A stretch of DNA of 64,000 bases, from contig CAVLDO010000001.1 of the NCBI GenBank assembly GCA_963662035.1, positions 62,001-126,000 of the forward strand. Direction: 5' to 3'. Origin of the DNA: Equibacterium sp963662035. Lineage in GTDB: Bacteria; Bacteroidota; Bacteroidia; Bacteroidales; UBA932. A program made the translations under genes and the position numbers. Of the stretch, positions 17,275-25,844 are shown piece by piece (positions within the stretch are counted from its first letter, which is position 1; each line of letters opens with the position of its first letter). Under the pieces are notes generated by a model. That model was given only the letters and a program-made list of their open reading frames with translations, was not told the origin of the DNA and did not search any database.

Positions 17275-17739
17275 ATGCGCGTAGTCAAATCGTACGGAAC
17301 GCTTGGCGGCGTGATTGTGAGCGCCCCCGAGTACGACGGCGAGGAGATAAAAAACGAACCGGTGTTCATCACTTTCGATGGACTGCCGGTTCCTTTTTTT
17401 ATTGAAGAATTCGAACCCCGTTCAGGGGTCAAATATTATCTGAAGCTGGAGGACATAGACACCCTGGAGCAGGCCGAGGAACTCGTGGGACGCGAAATCG
17501 CCCTCTACGATGAGGAAGAGGGCGGTCAGCACGCCATTGTGGGATACACGCTCAAAGACGAGAGCGGCCGCAGCGTGGGGCGGATTACGGCTTTCGAGGA
17601 CATTCCGGGCAATCCGTGCCTTGAGGTGGGGGACATTCTGATTCCCTGCCCCGACGAATGTATAATAAGCATCGACGATGGCAAGCGGCAGATAACCCTC
17701 CGCATCGCCCCGGGCCTGCTCCCGGAGCAGACACGCTGA
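17275..17739 (+). CDS. rimM: Ribosome maturation factor RimM
   Basis: Assists maturation of the 30S head, working with S19. The 154-residue product has an N-terminal RimM beta-barrel (FITFDGLPVPFFIEEFEPRS, then YLKLEDIDTLEQAEELVGREI) and a C-terminal PRC-barrel (IVGYTLKDESGRSVGRITAFEDIPGNPCLEV). The N-terminal glycine motif, SYGTLGGVIVS, is weaker than in the E. coli protein. The gene lies directly behind rpsP, an arrangement conserved widely in bacteria. Confidence 0.9.
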   Translation: MRVVKSYGTLGGVIVSAPEYDGEEIKNEPVFITFDGLPVPFFIEEFEPRSGVKYYLKLEDIDTLEQAEELVGREIALYDEEEGGQHAIVGYTLKDESGRSVGRITAFEDIPGNPCLEVGDILIPCPDECIISIDDGKRQITLRIAPGLLPEQTR

Positions 17740-17780
17740 GCCATAAACCCCAAACTTCCGCTGCCACGGCAGAACTGCCG

Positions 17781-18341
17781 CTAAACTAACTTGGTTTTGT
17801 ATGCCGTGTGGGCAAGGCCCCTTGCGATTTTCGCAAGATGCTTTGCCAGAATCTTGCGGCGGATGGGGGCCGCCTTGTCGGTGAAGAGAACTCCGTCAAG
17901 ATGATCCATCTCGTGCTGCACCATACGGGCGGCAAAATCGTCGAACGTCTCCTCCATCTCCTCCAGATTCTCGTTGAAATACCTCACGGTCACCCTCTTG
18001 GGGCGCTTGATGTCGGCATCGACCCCGGGAATGGAGAGGCACCCTTCCGAATGTTCCGAGAGCTCCTCGCTCTTAAAAGTGAACTCCGGGTTTATCATCT
18101 TGCGCACAAAGCCCTTGAGATAGGGGTAGGTCTGAGACAGGTCGTTGCCGTCCACCACCAGGATGCGCTCCGCCACCCCCACCTGGGGCGCAGCTATGCC
18201 GCAGCCGTCGGCATTGTGCATTGTCTCGTGCATATCATTCAGAAAGGCCTGCAGGCGCGCTTTGTCTGCCGTGGCCACATCGACCTCCTTTGCCCTGCCG
18301 CGCAGAACCTCGGAGCCATAGAGATAAATCGGTAATATCAT
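17781..18341 (-). CDS. def: Peptide deformylase
   Basis: Removes the formyl group from nascent protein N-termini, using a metal held by one Cys and two His. All three deformylase motifs are present: GCGIAAPQVG, EGCLSIPG (metal Cys) and QHEMDHLDG (two His with catalytic Glu). The 186-residue length is normal. It follows ruvX by 12 bp on the same strand, so the two probably share the promoter near 18790. Confidence 0.97.
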   Translation of the reverse strand: MILPIYLYGSEVLRGRAKEVDVATADKARLQAFLNDMHETMHNADGCGIAAPQVGVAERILVVDGNDLSQTYPYLKGFVRKMINPEFTFKSEELSEHSEGCLSIPGVDADIKRPKRVTVRYFNENLEEMEETFDDFAARMVQHEMDHLDGVLFTDKAAPIRRKILAKHLAKIARGLAHTAYKTKLV

Positions 18342-18353
18342 CTTGTTGATTGT

Positions 18354-18779
18354 TTATTGCTTGATTGCGCCCGGGCGGTCAAGGTAGGTCTGGAGTATGA
18401 TGGCGGCGCTTATCTTGTCCACAGCGGCCTTCTCGCGGCGCGCCATCTTCTTCATTCCCCCGTCTATCATCGCCCGATGGGCCAGCACAGAAGTGAACCG
18501 CTCGTCTTCAAGTGTGACCGGAATGTCTGGGAACTTTTTTTTGAGCAGATTCAAAAAGGCGTCCACATCCCGCGCCGCCTCACTGGGGGTGTTGTCCAGA
18601 TTCATCGGATAGCCCACCACAAAGCGTATAATGGTCTCATTCTGCGCATATTTTTGAAGATATTCTATTATATTTGCAGAATGGACTGTGTCCAGGGCCG
18701 ATGCAAACACCATCAGAGGGTCGCTTGCCGCCAGGCCGGTGCGCTTGCGTCCGAAGTCGATGCCGATTATTCTGTTCAT
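18354..18779 (-). CDS. ruvX: YqgF/RuvX putative pre-16S rRNA nuclease or Holliday junction resolvase
   Basis: RNase H-fold nuclease. In E. coli YqgF trims the 5' end of 16S rRNA, and the family was first predicted to resolve Holliday junctions. The N-terminal IGIDFGRKRTGLAASD supplies the first catalytic Asp, VVGYPMNLDNT the second motif, and DERFTS the third. The ATG at 18779 is chosen over an upstream TTG. A TAAATTTG promoter element ends only 6 bp before this ATG, so the mRNA may be leaderless. Confidence 0.93.
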   Translation of the reverse strand: MNRIIGIDFGRKRTGLAASDPLMVFASALDTVHSANIIEYLQKYAQNETIIRFVVGYPMNLDNTPSEAARDVDAFLNLLKKKFPDIPVTLEDERFTSVLAHRAMIDGGMKKMARREKAAVDKISAAIILQTYLDRPGAIKQ

Positions 18780-18785
18780 CGGTCG

Positions 18786-18793
18786 CAAATTTA
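18786..18793 (-). promoter_or_regulatory. -7 promoter element abutting ruvX
   Basis: TAAATTTG on the minus strand, exact consensus, with 6 bp between its last base and the ATG. Confidence 0.6.
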
Positions 18794-18815
18794 GTTTATT
18801 GGAAGTTGTTTTGAA

Positions 18816-19655
18816 ATGCCCAAATTCAGAAAAACCTATAATTTTTCGGTGAGCGACTCGCAGCGCGGAGAGAAGCTTTTCTCCGTAAAGGTGTCATCGC
18901 GCGCTTTGATAGCCGCCCTGGCGGGGGCGGTGCTGCTGACAATGGTGCTGACATTTCTGCTGATAGACTTGACCCCCCTGCGGCGCACGGTGCGCGGCTA
19001 CCCTTCGCGCGAAAGCCGCGAGGCTGTGATAAGCAACCGCCTCAAGATAGACTCGCTGGAGCGGCAGATCTCGCAGTGGGCCTTTATGGTGGGCAACATC
19101 CAGCGGGTGATGTCGGGCCGCGAGCCTCTCGATTTGGACAGCATCGCCCGCCTCGGCGGCGGAAGCGGTGACGCTGACATTTATGCGGCGATGTACGCCC
19201 GCCAGGATTCGCTGCTGCGCGGCATAGTTGAGAAAGAGGCGGCGCTGGAGGTGAATCCGGCCGAGGGGCGCATAGAGCAGATAGAAGGGCTCAACTTCTT
19301 CACTCCTATAAAGGGGATGGTCACCGAGAGCTTCAACCTTGCAATCAATCACCCTTACATAACCGTGGCGGCGGAAGAGAACGCCACCGTGTACAGCATT
19401 CTCGACGGCACCGTGATCAGCGCCGGATGGAGCGAAGAAGACGGTTATGTGATAATCGTGCAGCACCGGCACAATCTGGTGTCGGTGTTCAAGCACAACG
19501 AGCGCCTGCTCAAGAAGGCCGGCGACAAAATCAAGGTGGGGACCCCCATCGCCATTGCCGGCAGCACCGGCGCCCTTGCCACGGGCCTGTATCTCCATTT
19601 TGAGCTGTGGCACGCAGGAGAAGCCGTTGACCCGGCCCAATATATCAGTTTCTGA
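18816..19655 (+). CDS. Membrane-anchored M23-like (LytM-fold) protein, probably non-catalytic
   Basis: The 279-residue protein has a short cytoplasmic N-terminus, one transmembrane helix (about 29-50), a helical linker and a C-terminal LytM domain (about 165-279). Active M23 endopeptidases bind zinc through H-x-x-x-D and a final H-x-H. Here the first site reads HPYIT, with Asp replaced, and the second reads YLHFELW, with the first His replaced by Tyr. Such degenerate LytM domains usually activate amidases or act as scaffolds in cell division and cell shape. It directly precedes dxr (1 bp gap). Confidence 0.85.
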   Translation: MPKFRKTYNFSVSDSQRGEKLFSVKVSSRALIAALAGAVLLTMVLTFLLIDLTPLRRTVRGYPSRESREAVISNRLKIDSLERQISQWAFMVGNIQRVMSGREPLDLDSIARLGGGSGDADIYAAMYARQDSLLRGIVEKEAALEVNPAEGRIEQIEGLNFFTPIKGMVTESFNLAINHPYITVAAEENATVYSILDGTVISAGWSEEDGYVIIVQHRHNLVSVFKHNERLLKKAGDKIKVGTPIAIAGSTGALATGLYLHFELWHAGEAVDPAQYISF

Positions 19656-19656
19656 A

Positions 19657-20820
19657 ATGACCCCCGACAAAAAACGAATAGCGATACTCGGAGCCACCGG
19701 CTCTATCGGCTGCCAGACACTTGATGTCATAAGCCGGCATCCCGACCTTTTCAAGGCCGAGCTGCTCACCGCCAACGGCAATGCCGCGCGGCTGATAGAG
19801 CAGGCACGCAGGTTCCGCCCGCAGGCGGTGGCCATATGCGAGCAAAGTCTCTATGGCGAGGTCTCGCAGGCGCTGCGCCCCCTGGGGATCCGCGTGCTCT
19901 GCGGCATCGAGGCCGTCTGCAGCGAGATGGCCGCCGACTACATCGACACGGTGGTGGCCGCAATAGTGGGGTTTGCGGGGCTGCGCCCCACCCTGGCCGC
20001 AATCGAGGCGGGCAAGACCATCGCCCTGGCCAACAAGGAGACCCTGGTGGCGGCTGGCGCCCTGGTCACGGAGAGCGCCGCGCGATGCAAGGCCGCTATA
20101 GTGCCGGTGGACAGCGAACATTCCGCCATCTTCCAGTGCCTGCAGGGCAACCGCCACGGCGATGTGGAGAAGCTGCTGCTCACCTGCTCGGGCGGCCCGT
20201 TTCTGAAAAAGAGCCGGGAGGAGATTGCCGCAGTGACCCCTGCCGAAGCCCTCAAGCATCCCCGCTGGAATATGGGGGCCAAGGTGACGATAGATTCCGC
20301 CAGCCTTATGAACAAGGGGCTGGAGCTGATAGAGGCCCGGTGGCTGTTTGACATCCCCGCAGAGCGCATCGAGGTGGTGGTGCATCCCGAATCGATAATC
20401 CACTCTATGGTGCAGTACCGCGACGGAGCCACCATAGCGCAGCTGGGCGCCCCCGATATGCGAGTCCCAATCCAATATGCCCTCAGCCATCCCCGCCGCC
20501 TGAGCCTTGACTCGCAGCGGGTCAGCTTCCCGGCACTGGGTTCTCTGAGCTTTTTAGAGCCCGACCCCGTGCGCTTCCCCTGCCTGGAGATAGCCCGCAA
20601 GGCATTGGAAAGGGGCGGCAATGCCACCTGCGCTATGAATGCGGCCAACGAGGTGGCGGTGGCCGCATTTTTGCGGGGCAGGATCGGTTTTTACGCCATC
20701 CCTGATATAATCTCTGAGGCGATGGCGCGCACCGGTTTTGTGAAAAATCCCTCGATTGATGATATTTTCGACACTCATTCCCTTGCGATGGCCGCTGCAT
20801 GCGAGATTACACACATTTAA
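19657..20820 (+). CDS. dxr: 1-deoxy-D-xylulose 5-phosphate reductoisomerase
   Basis: Second enzyme of the MEP pathway, converting DXP to 2-C-methyl-D-erythritol 4-phosphate with NADPH. The N-terminal ILGATGSIGCQTLDVI is the NADPH-binding loop. LANKETLVAAG and VPVDSEHSAIFQCL hold metal and substrate residues, and NMGAKVTIDSASLMNKGLELIEA is the conserved catalytic loop region. The 387 residues are standard. The start at 19657 sits one base after the preceding stop; an upstream in-frame ATG would run through the M23 gene. It is followed 6 bp later by rseP, a frequent arrangement. Confidence 0.97.
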   Translation: MTPDKKRIAILGATGSIGCQTLDVISRHPDLFKAELLTANGNAARLIEQARRFRPQAVAICEQSLYGEVSQALRPLGIRVLCGIEAVCSEMAADYIDTVVAAIVGFAGLRPTLAAIEAGKTIALANKETLVAAGALVTESAARCKAAIVPVDSEHSAIFQCLQGNRHGDVEKLLLTCSGGPFLKKSREEIAAVTPAEALKHPRWNMGAKVTIDSASLMNKGLELIEARWLFDIPAERIEVVVHPESIIHSMVQYRDGATIAQLGAPDMRVPIQYALSHPRRLSLDSQRVSFPALGSLSFLEPDPVRFPCLEIARKALERGGNATCAMNAANEVAVAAFLRGRIGFYAIPDIISEAMARTGFVKNPSIDDIFDTHSLAMAAACEITHI

Positions 20821-20826
20821 CGCATT

Positions 20827-22248
20827 ATGGTAGTTTTAATCAAGATAGTCCAGGTACTTTTCGCCCTCTCGGTGCTGATTCTCATACACGAGCTGGGGCA
20901 CTATACATTCGCCAAACTGTTCAAGACGAGGGTTGACCAGTTCTACCTCTTCTTCAACCCCAAGTTCTCCCTGTTCAAGTGCAAATGGTTCGGCGGCAGG
21001 CTGCACGTGAAGTTCTTCTCCAAAAACACCGAGCCGCTGCCCCCCGGCAGCGACCTCTCGGCCCTGCCCGACGACGACTGGCGCAAGTATCCCGATAATA
21101 CGGAATACGGCATCGGCTGGGTTCCTCTGGGCGGCTACTGCGCCATTGCCGGAATGATAGACGAGACCAAGGACTCCGACTCGCTCTGCAAGGAGCCGCA
21201 GCCGTGGGAACTGCGCACCAAACCCGCATGGCAGCGCTTTCTGGTGATGTTCGGCGGCGTTTTCTATAACTTTCTGCTGGCTATAGTCCTCTATGCCGTG
21301 GTGCTGAGCCACTGGGGCGAGGAGTATCTGCGCAACGAAGATGCGGTGTACGGCATCGCCGTGAACGACCTCTCGCGGGAGATGGGCTTTTGCAACGGCG
21401 ACAGGATCCTCTCCATCGGCGGCGAACAGATAGACGACTTCTCCCAGCTGCAGATTGCTCTGGTGCACGCCAAAGAGACCGACGTCCTGGTGAAGAGGGG
21501 CGATGACACGATCACCATACACGTAGGCGAAGAGTATATCCCCCGGATGCTGAATTCGGCGGGGATGTTCTCCCCGGCATACCCATTTGTGGTGGACGGA
21601 TATATGGAGGGCTCCATCAACAGCGGCAGCGGCCTCGAGAAGGGCGACCGCGTGGTGGCCGTGGATGGCAGGCCGATGACGCTGGTGCAGGACATACGGG
21701 CGGAACTCTTGCTGCACAAGGGCGATTCGGTGCTGCTGGACATAGACCGCGCCGGCAGTCGGCGCAGGGCGACCCTGCAGGTGGACACCGCAGGCAAAAT
21801 ACAGGTGATGCTGCAGGGAGATCTGACGCAGATGTTCCACGTGACGCAGCACAAATACAAATTCTTCCCCGCGATTCCCGCCGGCATCAAAAAGGCGTGC
21901 AATTATATCTCCAGCTATGTCAAGGACCTGGGGCTGATTTTCTCCCCCAAGACCGAGGCCTACAAGTCGGTGGGCAGTTTCATCACCATCGGCCGCATCT
22001 TCCCGGGCTACTGGGACTGGCAGAGGGTATGGACCCTTATGGCTATGCTCTCCATAATGCTGGCGGTGCTCAACATAATCCCCATTCCGGCGCTGGACGG
22101 CGGCCACATACTGTTCATCCTGATTGAAATCATCACCGGCCGCAAACCCGGCGACAAGACTCTGGAGGTGGCGCAGACCATCGGAATGATATTCCTGCTG
22201 GCGCTGATGGTTCTGGCGTTCGGCAACGACATACGCAGTCTTTTCTAA
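20827..22248 (+). CDS. rseP: Site-2 protease RseP (RIP metalloprotease)
   Basis: Membrane-embedded zinc protease that cuts transmembrane segments, for example of anti-sigma factors, after a first periplasmic cut. The zinc motif H21-E-L-G-H25 lies in the first transmembrane helix. The third ligand is supplied by IPIPALDGGHI near residue 420. One or two PDZ domains lie between (about 180-330, with GDRILSIGGEQIDDF and GDRVVAVDGRPMTLV). The 473 residues exceed the E. coli length slightly, as is usual in Bacteroidota. It belongs to the M23-dxr-rseP-DUF4837 run. Confidence 0.95.
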   Translation: MVVLIKIVQVLFALSVLILIHELGHYTFAKLFKTRVDQFYLFFNPKFSLFKCKWFGGRLHVKFFSKNTEPLPPGSDLSALPDDDWRKYPDNTEYGIGWVPLGGYCAIAGMIDETKDSDSLCKEPQPWELRTKPAWQRFLVMFGGVFYNFLLAIVLYAVVLSHWGEEYLRNEDAVYGIAVNDLSREMGFCNGDRILSIGGEQIDDFSQLQIALVHAKETDVLVKRGDDTITIHVGEEYIPRMLNSAGMFSPAYPFVVDGYMEGSINSGSGLEKGDRVVAVDGRPMTLVQDIRAELLLHKGDSVLLDIDRAGSRRRATLQVDTAGKIQVMLQGDLTQMFHVTQHKYKFFPAIPAGIKKACNYISSYVKDLGLIFSPKTEAYKSVGSFITIGRIFPGYWDWQRVWTLMAMLSIMLAVLNIIPIPALDGGHILFILIEIITGRKPGDKTLEVAQTIGMIFLLALMVLAFGNDIRSLF

Positions 22249-22259
22249 AAAAACGACAT

Positions 22260-23246
22260 ATGTTCAAGATATTCTGCAGAATTTCGGTTCTGATTACGGC
22301 GGCCATGCTCACTTTGGGCTGCAAGGAGAATTCCCGTGGCAAAAGCCTCCCCTCTTCCAGCGGCAAGCCGGGAGAAGTGGCCGTCGTGTGTTCAAAAGCG
22401 GAGTGGGAAGGGGACCCGGGCAGCAGGCTGCGCGACCTGCTCAGCAGCGAAGTGCCCTACCTACCCCAGGCGGAGCCCCTCTACGACCTGTTCAACGTGC
22501 CCCAGCAGGCCTTCAACAAGGTGTTTCAGGTGCACCGCAACATAATTGTGCTGGACACCGACAAAAAATACTCCGAGAGCAGCCTGACCTTCTACAGCAA
22601 CGTCTGGGCCTCCCCGCAGCTGGTGATAAGCGTCACGGCCGCCACTGCCGAGGATGCCGCCAATCTGATTGCGGAAAGAGGGGGCAAGATTCTGGCCACC
22701 CTGCGCCAGACAGAGCGCAGCCGCGTGCTGCAGAACATCGGCGAGTTCGAGAACAAGGAGCTTTATGCGAGCGTGAAGAAGATGTTCGGCGCAAGCCCCC
22801 ACTTCCCCTCCGGCTACACCGTAAAGAAGGTTGCCGACGACTTCATTTGGATCTCCTACGAGACCACCTACACTATCCAGAGCATCCTCATCTGGAAGTA
22901 TCCCTACAGCGAGCCTGCGGATTTCACCCCCGAGGCGCTCGCTGCCAAGCGCAACGAGATGACCAGAAAACACATCCCCTGCACCCGCGAGGGGAGCTAT
23001 ATGATGCTGAACCCGGACATCTTCCCCGGATATGACAACATCAAGATAAACGGGAGGGATGTTCTGGAGATGCGCGGCCTGTGGGAGGCCTACAACGACT
23101 TTATGGGAGGCCCGTTCGTGTCCCACACCTTCCTTAGCGAGGACGGCGGCGAAATCATCACTCTGGACGGTTTTGTGTACGCCCCCAAGTATGACAAACG
23201 CAATTATGTGCGGCAAGTGGAGGCCATTCTCTATTCTTACGAATAA
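22260..23246 (+). CDS. DUF4837 family lipoprotein
   Basis: Conserved Bacteroidota lipoprotein of unknown function. The signal peptide ends MLTLGC, a lipobox with the lipidated Cys at about residue 21. The mature part opens with the family signature GKPGEVAVVCSKAEWEG and continues with EPLYDLFNVPQQAFNKVF. The 328 residues match the family. It lies 11 bp behind rseP. Its position after an envelope protease suggests an envelope role, but no activity is known. Confidence 0.85.
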   Translation: MFKIFCRISVLITAAMLTLGCKENSRGKSLPSSSGKPGEVAVVCSKAEWEGDPGSRLRDLLSSEVPYLPQAEPLYDLFNVPQQAFNKVFQVHRNIIVLDTDKKYSESSLTFYSNVWASPQLVISVTAATAEDAANLIAERGGKILATLRQTERSRVLQNIGEFENKELYASVKKMFGASPHFPSGYTVKKVADDFIWISYETTYTIQSILIWKYPYSEPADFTPEALAAKRNEMTRKHIPCTREGSYMMLNPDIFPGYDNIKINGRDVLEMRGLWEAYNDFMGGPFVSHTFLSEDGGEIITLDGFVYAPKYDKRNYVRQVEAILYSYE

Positions 23247-23250
23247 ATTG

Positions 23251-23282
23251 TTTTGCTTTAAACTATTTTTTGCATACCTTTG
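23251..23282 (+). promoter_or_regulatory. Promoter of tRNA-Glu and rpsT
   Basis: TTTTG, 19 bp spacer, TACCTTTG: a textbook Bacteroidota promoter 30 bp upstream of tRNA-Glu. Confidence 0.8.
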
Positions 23283-23312
23283 CACTCCCGATTTTGCGGT
23301 GTAGTGCAGAAT

Positions 23313-23383
23313 GGTGGGTTCGTCTATCGGTAGGACACAAGATTTTCATTCTTGGAAGAGGAGTTCGATTCTCCTACCCACTA
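23313..23383 (+). tRNA. tRNA-Glu (anticodon TTC)
   Basis: Cloverleaf of 71 nt. The acceptor stem is GGTGGGT with ACCCACT (terminal G-T pair), the anticodon loop TTTTCAT reads TTC, and the T arm is AGGAG-TTCGATT-CTCCT. CCA is not encoded. rpsT starts 22 bp later with no terminator between. Confidence 0.96.
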
Positions 23384-23405
23384 CTTATTATAAAATATTA
23401 AAGTA

Positions 23406-23660
23406 ATGGCAAATCACGCATCAGCAGACAAGCGTTTCCGTCAGGACGAGAAGCGCAGATTGCATAATAAGTATTATGCAAGAACCACCAGGAACGCCAT
23501 CAAGGCAATCCGTAACACCACAGACAAGGCCGCAGCAGAGCAGATGGCTCCCAAGGTTTTCGCTATGATCGACAAACTTGCAAAAATCAACGTCATTCAC
23601 AAAAACAAAGCGGCGAATTTGAAAAGCGGTATTGCTGTTTACATCAACAAACTCGCATAA
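23406..23660 (+). CDS. rpsT: 30S ribosomal protein S20
   Basis: The 84-residue basic protein binds 16S rRNA early in 30S assembly. It opens MANHASADKRFRQDEKRRLHNKY, close to the S20 N-terminus, and the rest forms the long helical hairpin rich in Lys and Ala. It is probably transcribed with tRNA-Glu, since the only promoter seen is upstream of the tRNA and a strong terminator follows rpsT. Confidence 0.96.
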   Translation: MANHASADKRFRQDEKRRLHNKYYARTTRNAIKAIRNTTDKAAAEQMAPKVFAMIDKLAKINVIHKNKAANLKSGIAVYINKLA

Positions 23661-23692
23661 TTTGAGATTTTTGTTCTCTCAAAAAATAAAAG

Positions 23693-23718
23693 CTCCCCAA
23701 ATTCGGGGAGTTTTTTTT
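23693..23718 (+). terminator. Intrinsic terminator after rpsT
   Basis: CTCCCC, loop AAATTC, GGGGAG, then eight T residues. It also lies just upstream of radC. Confidence 0.9.
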
Positions 23719-23729
23719 ATGCGCATACT

Positions 23730-24422
23730 ATGGAGGGGAAAAGCATCAAGGATTGGAGATTGGAAGAGCGGCCGCGGGAGAAGATGCTCGAGCGGGGGGC
23801 CGGGGCTCTGACGGACGCCGAACTGCTGGCGATACTGCTGCGCACAGGCAGCGCAGAGCGCAGCGCGCTGGATTTGGGCCGCGAGTTGCTGGGCATTGCG
23901 GAGAACTCTTTAAGGCGGCTCTCAAACCTCTCTGCAGACTCGCTCACGGGGGTCGGCGGAGTCGGCCCCGCCAAGGCGGTGACTCTGCTGGCTGCATTCG
24001 AGGCGGGTCGGCGCAGCCTTCTGCCGTCCGAATCAGAAGAGGTTGTGATTACCGACGCCCGCAGCGTTATGGAGATTATGGCTCCGCTGATGTCCCATCT
24101 TGACCACGAAGAGTGCTGGGTGCTGTTTCTCAACCGCGCCAACCGACTTATCGCGCGCGAGCGGATCAGCCTCGGCGGCACCGCCTCCACCACTCTGGAC
24201 GTGAAGATGATTCTGCGCCGTGCAGTGGAAAAGCTGTCCGGTGGCATCATTCTGCTGCACAACCACCCGAGCGGCAACGCCCGCCCCAGCAAGCGGGACA
24301 TTCAGGAGACGGGCAATCTCAAGCGGGCCGCCGAACTGCTGGAAATAGCCCTGCTGGACCACATAATAGTGGCCGGCAACCGTTATTTCAGCTTCAGCGA
24401 AGAGGAGTTTGCCCGCACTTGA
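23730..24422 (+). CDS. radC: RadC/JAB1-MPN-domain protein
   Basis: Despite the name, its role in DNA repair is unproven; the MPN fold is a zinc-dependent metalloprotease-like domain. The N-terminal part has a helix-hairpin-helix-like region (GVGGVGPAKAVTLLAAFE). The MPN motif is H177-N-H179-P-S-G followed by the zinc Asp in SKRDIQET. The 230 residues are typical. The gene begins 12 bp beyond the rpsT terminator and converges on rpoN. Confidence 0.94.
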   Translation: MEGKSIKDWRLEERPREKMLERGAGALTDAELLAILLRTGSAERSALDLGRELLGIAENSLRRLSNLSADSLTGVGGVGPAKAVTLLAAFEAGRRSLLPSESEEVVITDARSVMEIMAPLMSHLDHEECWVLFLNRANRLIARERISLGGTASTTLDVKMILRRAVEKLSGGIILLHNHPSGNARPSKRDIQETGNLKRAAELLEIALLDHIIVAGNRYFSFSEEEFART

Positions 24423-24428
24423 GAAGCC

Positions 24429-25844
24429 TTAAAGCTCCTTGCGCAGGCGGGCGATGGGTATGCCCAGCTGGTCGCGGTACTTGGCCAAAGTGCGGCGGGC
24501 CACATTGTAGCCCTTTGAAGAGAGCACCTCTACCAGCTGCTCGTCGGTCATAGGCTTGTGCTTGTCCTCCGATTGGATGCATTCGGTGAGGATGGACTTG
24601 ATTTCGCGGGTGGAGGCCTCCTCGCCCGATTTGGTCATAAGTCCTTCCGAGAAGAAATATTTCAGCGGGTAGATGCCGAAGTGTGTCTGCACATACTTGC
24701 AGTTGACCACGCGTGAGATTGTGGATATGTCCAGCCCGGTGCTGTCTGCGATATTCTTGAGCACCATCGGCTTAAGCTTGGTCTCGTCACCGTCTATGAA
24801 ATAATCGTATTGGAATGCGACTATCGCGTTCATAGTGTTCTGCAGGGTCTTCTGACGCTGCTTTATCGCCTCCACAAACCATTTGGCGCTGTTGAGCTTG
24901 GATTTCACGAAGGTCACCGCCTCCTTCTCCTGGCGGGAGGACTTGCCCGCCGCCTGCATCAGCATCTGTGCATAATTCTTGTTGACCCTGAGCTCGGGGA
25001 CATTGAAGCGGGGCATCGTGATCACGGGCACGCCGTCTTTCAGCTCAAGAATAAAGTCGGGGACAATCTGCTGTGCCTGATCTGAGTAGGTATCGTCTAT
25101 CTGACCGCCGGGGCGGGGGTTCAGACGGGTTATCTCGTCGATGGCAGCCTTGAGCTGCGTCTCGTCCAATCCCAGACGCTGCATTATTTTAGAGTAATGC
25201 TTCTTGGCCAGAGCATCGAAGCACTCGTCCACTATGGCCTTGGCATTCTTCTGCGCCGGGGTGGGATCGTCCACATCCAGCTGCAGCCGCAGGCATTCCC
25301 GCAGATTGCGGGCCCCCACTCCGGCCGGCTCAAAGCCCTGGATTATCTTGAGTATGCTCTCGAGTTCTTCGGGGGTGGTTTCTATGTTCAGCTTGAAGGC
25401 TATATCGTCGCAGAGGCTCTCAAGGTCGCGTCGCAGGTAGCCGTCCTCGTCCAGCATCCCTATCATAAATTTGGCCATCTGCTCCGTGTGCTCGTCTATC
25501 TTGCAATATCCCAGCTGGTTCTCAAGGTTTTGCTGCAGGCTCTCCTTTACCGAGAAGGTGTTGTACTGCGGCTTCTCGTCTTTGCCCTGATTGTTAACAT
25601 AGAGCTTGTACGACGGGGTCGGATCGCTGTTGCCGTATTCTGAGAGAGATATATTCTTGGGGGTCTCCTCCTCGGGAGTCTCCTCTTCCGGCGCCTCGTC
25701 CAGCACCGGATTGTCCTCCAGTTCCTGCTGTATGCGGCGTTCCAGTTCAAGCGTGGGAAGTTCCAGCAGCTTGATTGTCTGAATCTGCAGCGGCGAGAGG
25801 CGTTGCGTCTGCCGCAATTCCTGTGTCAACCCTTGTTTTGCCAT
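24429..25844 (-). CDS. rpoN: RNA polymerase sigma-54 factor
   Basis: Alternative sigma factor that recognises -24/-12 promoters and needs an enhancer-binding ATPase. The 471-residue product has the Gln/Leu-rich activator region I (MAKQGLTQELRQTQRLSPLQIQ), an acidic region II, a core-binding domain with FEPAGVGARNLRECL, and the C-terminal RpoN box ARRTLAKYRDQLGIP. It directly abuts the SPOR-domain gene upstream and is probably part of that operon. No enhancer-binding protein is encoded in this window. Confidence 0.96.
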   Translation of the reverse strand: MAKQGLTQELRQTQRLSPLQIQTIKLLELPTLELERRIQQELEDNPVLDEAPEEETPEEETPKNISLSEYGNSDPTPSYKLYVNNQGKDEKPQYNTFSVKESLQQNLENQLGYCKIDEHTEQMAKFMIGMLDEDGYLRRDLESLCDDIAFKLNIETTPEELESILKIIQGFEPAGVGARNLRECLRLQLDVDDPTPAQKNAKAIVDECFDALAKKHYSKIMQRLGLDETQLKAAIDEITRLNPRPGGQIDDTYSDQAQQIVPDFILELKDGVPVITMPRFNVPELRVNKNYAQMLMQAAGKSSRQEKEAVTFVKSKLNSAKWFVEAIKQRQKTLQNTMNAIVAFQYDYFIDGDETKLKPMVLKNIADSTGLDISTISRVVNCKYVQTHFGIYPLKYFFSEGLMTKSGEEASTREIKSILTECIQSEDKHKPMTDEQLVEVLSSKGYNVARRTLAKYRDQLGIPIARLRKEL

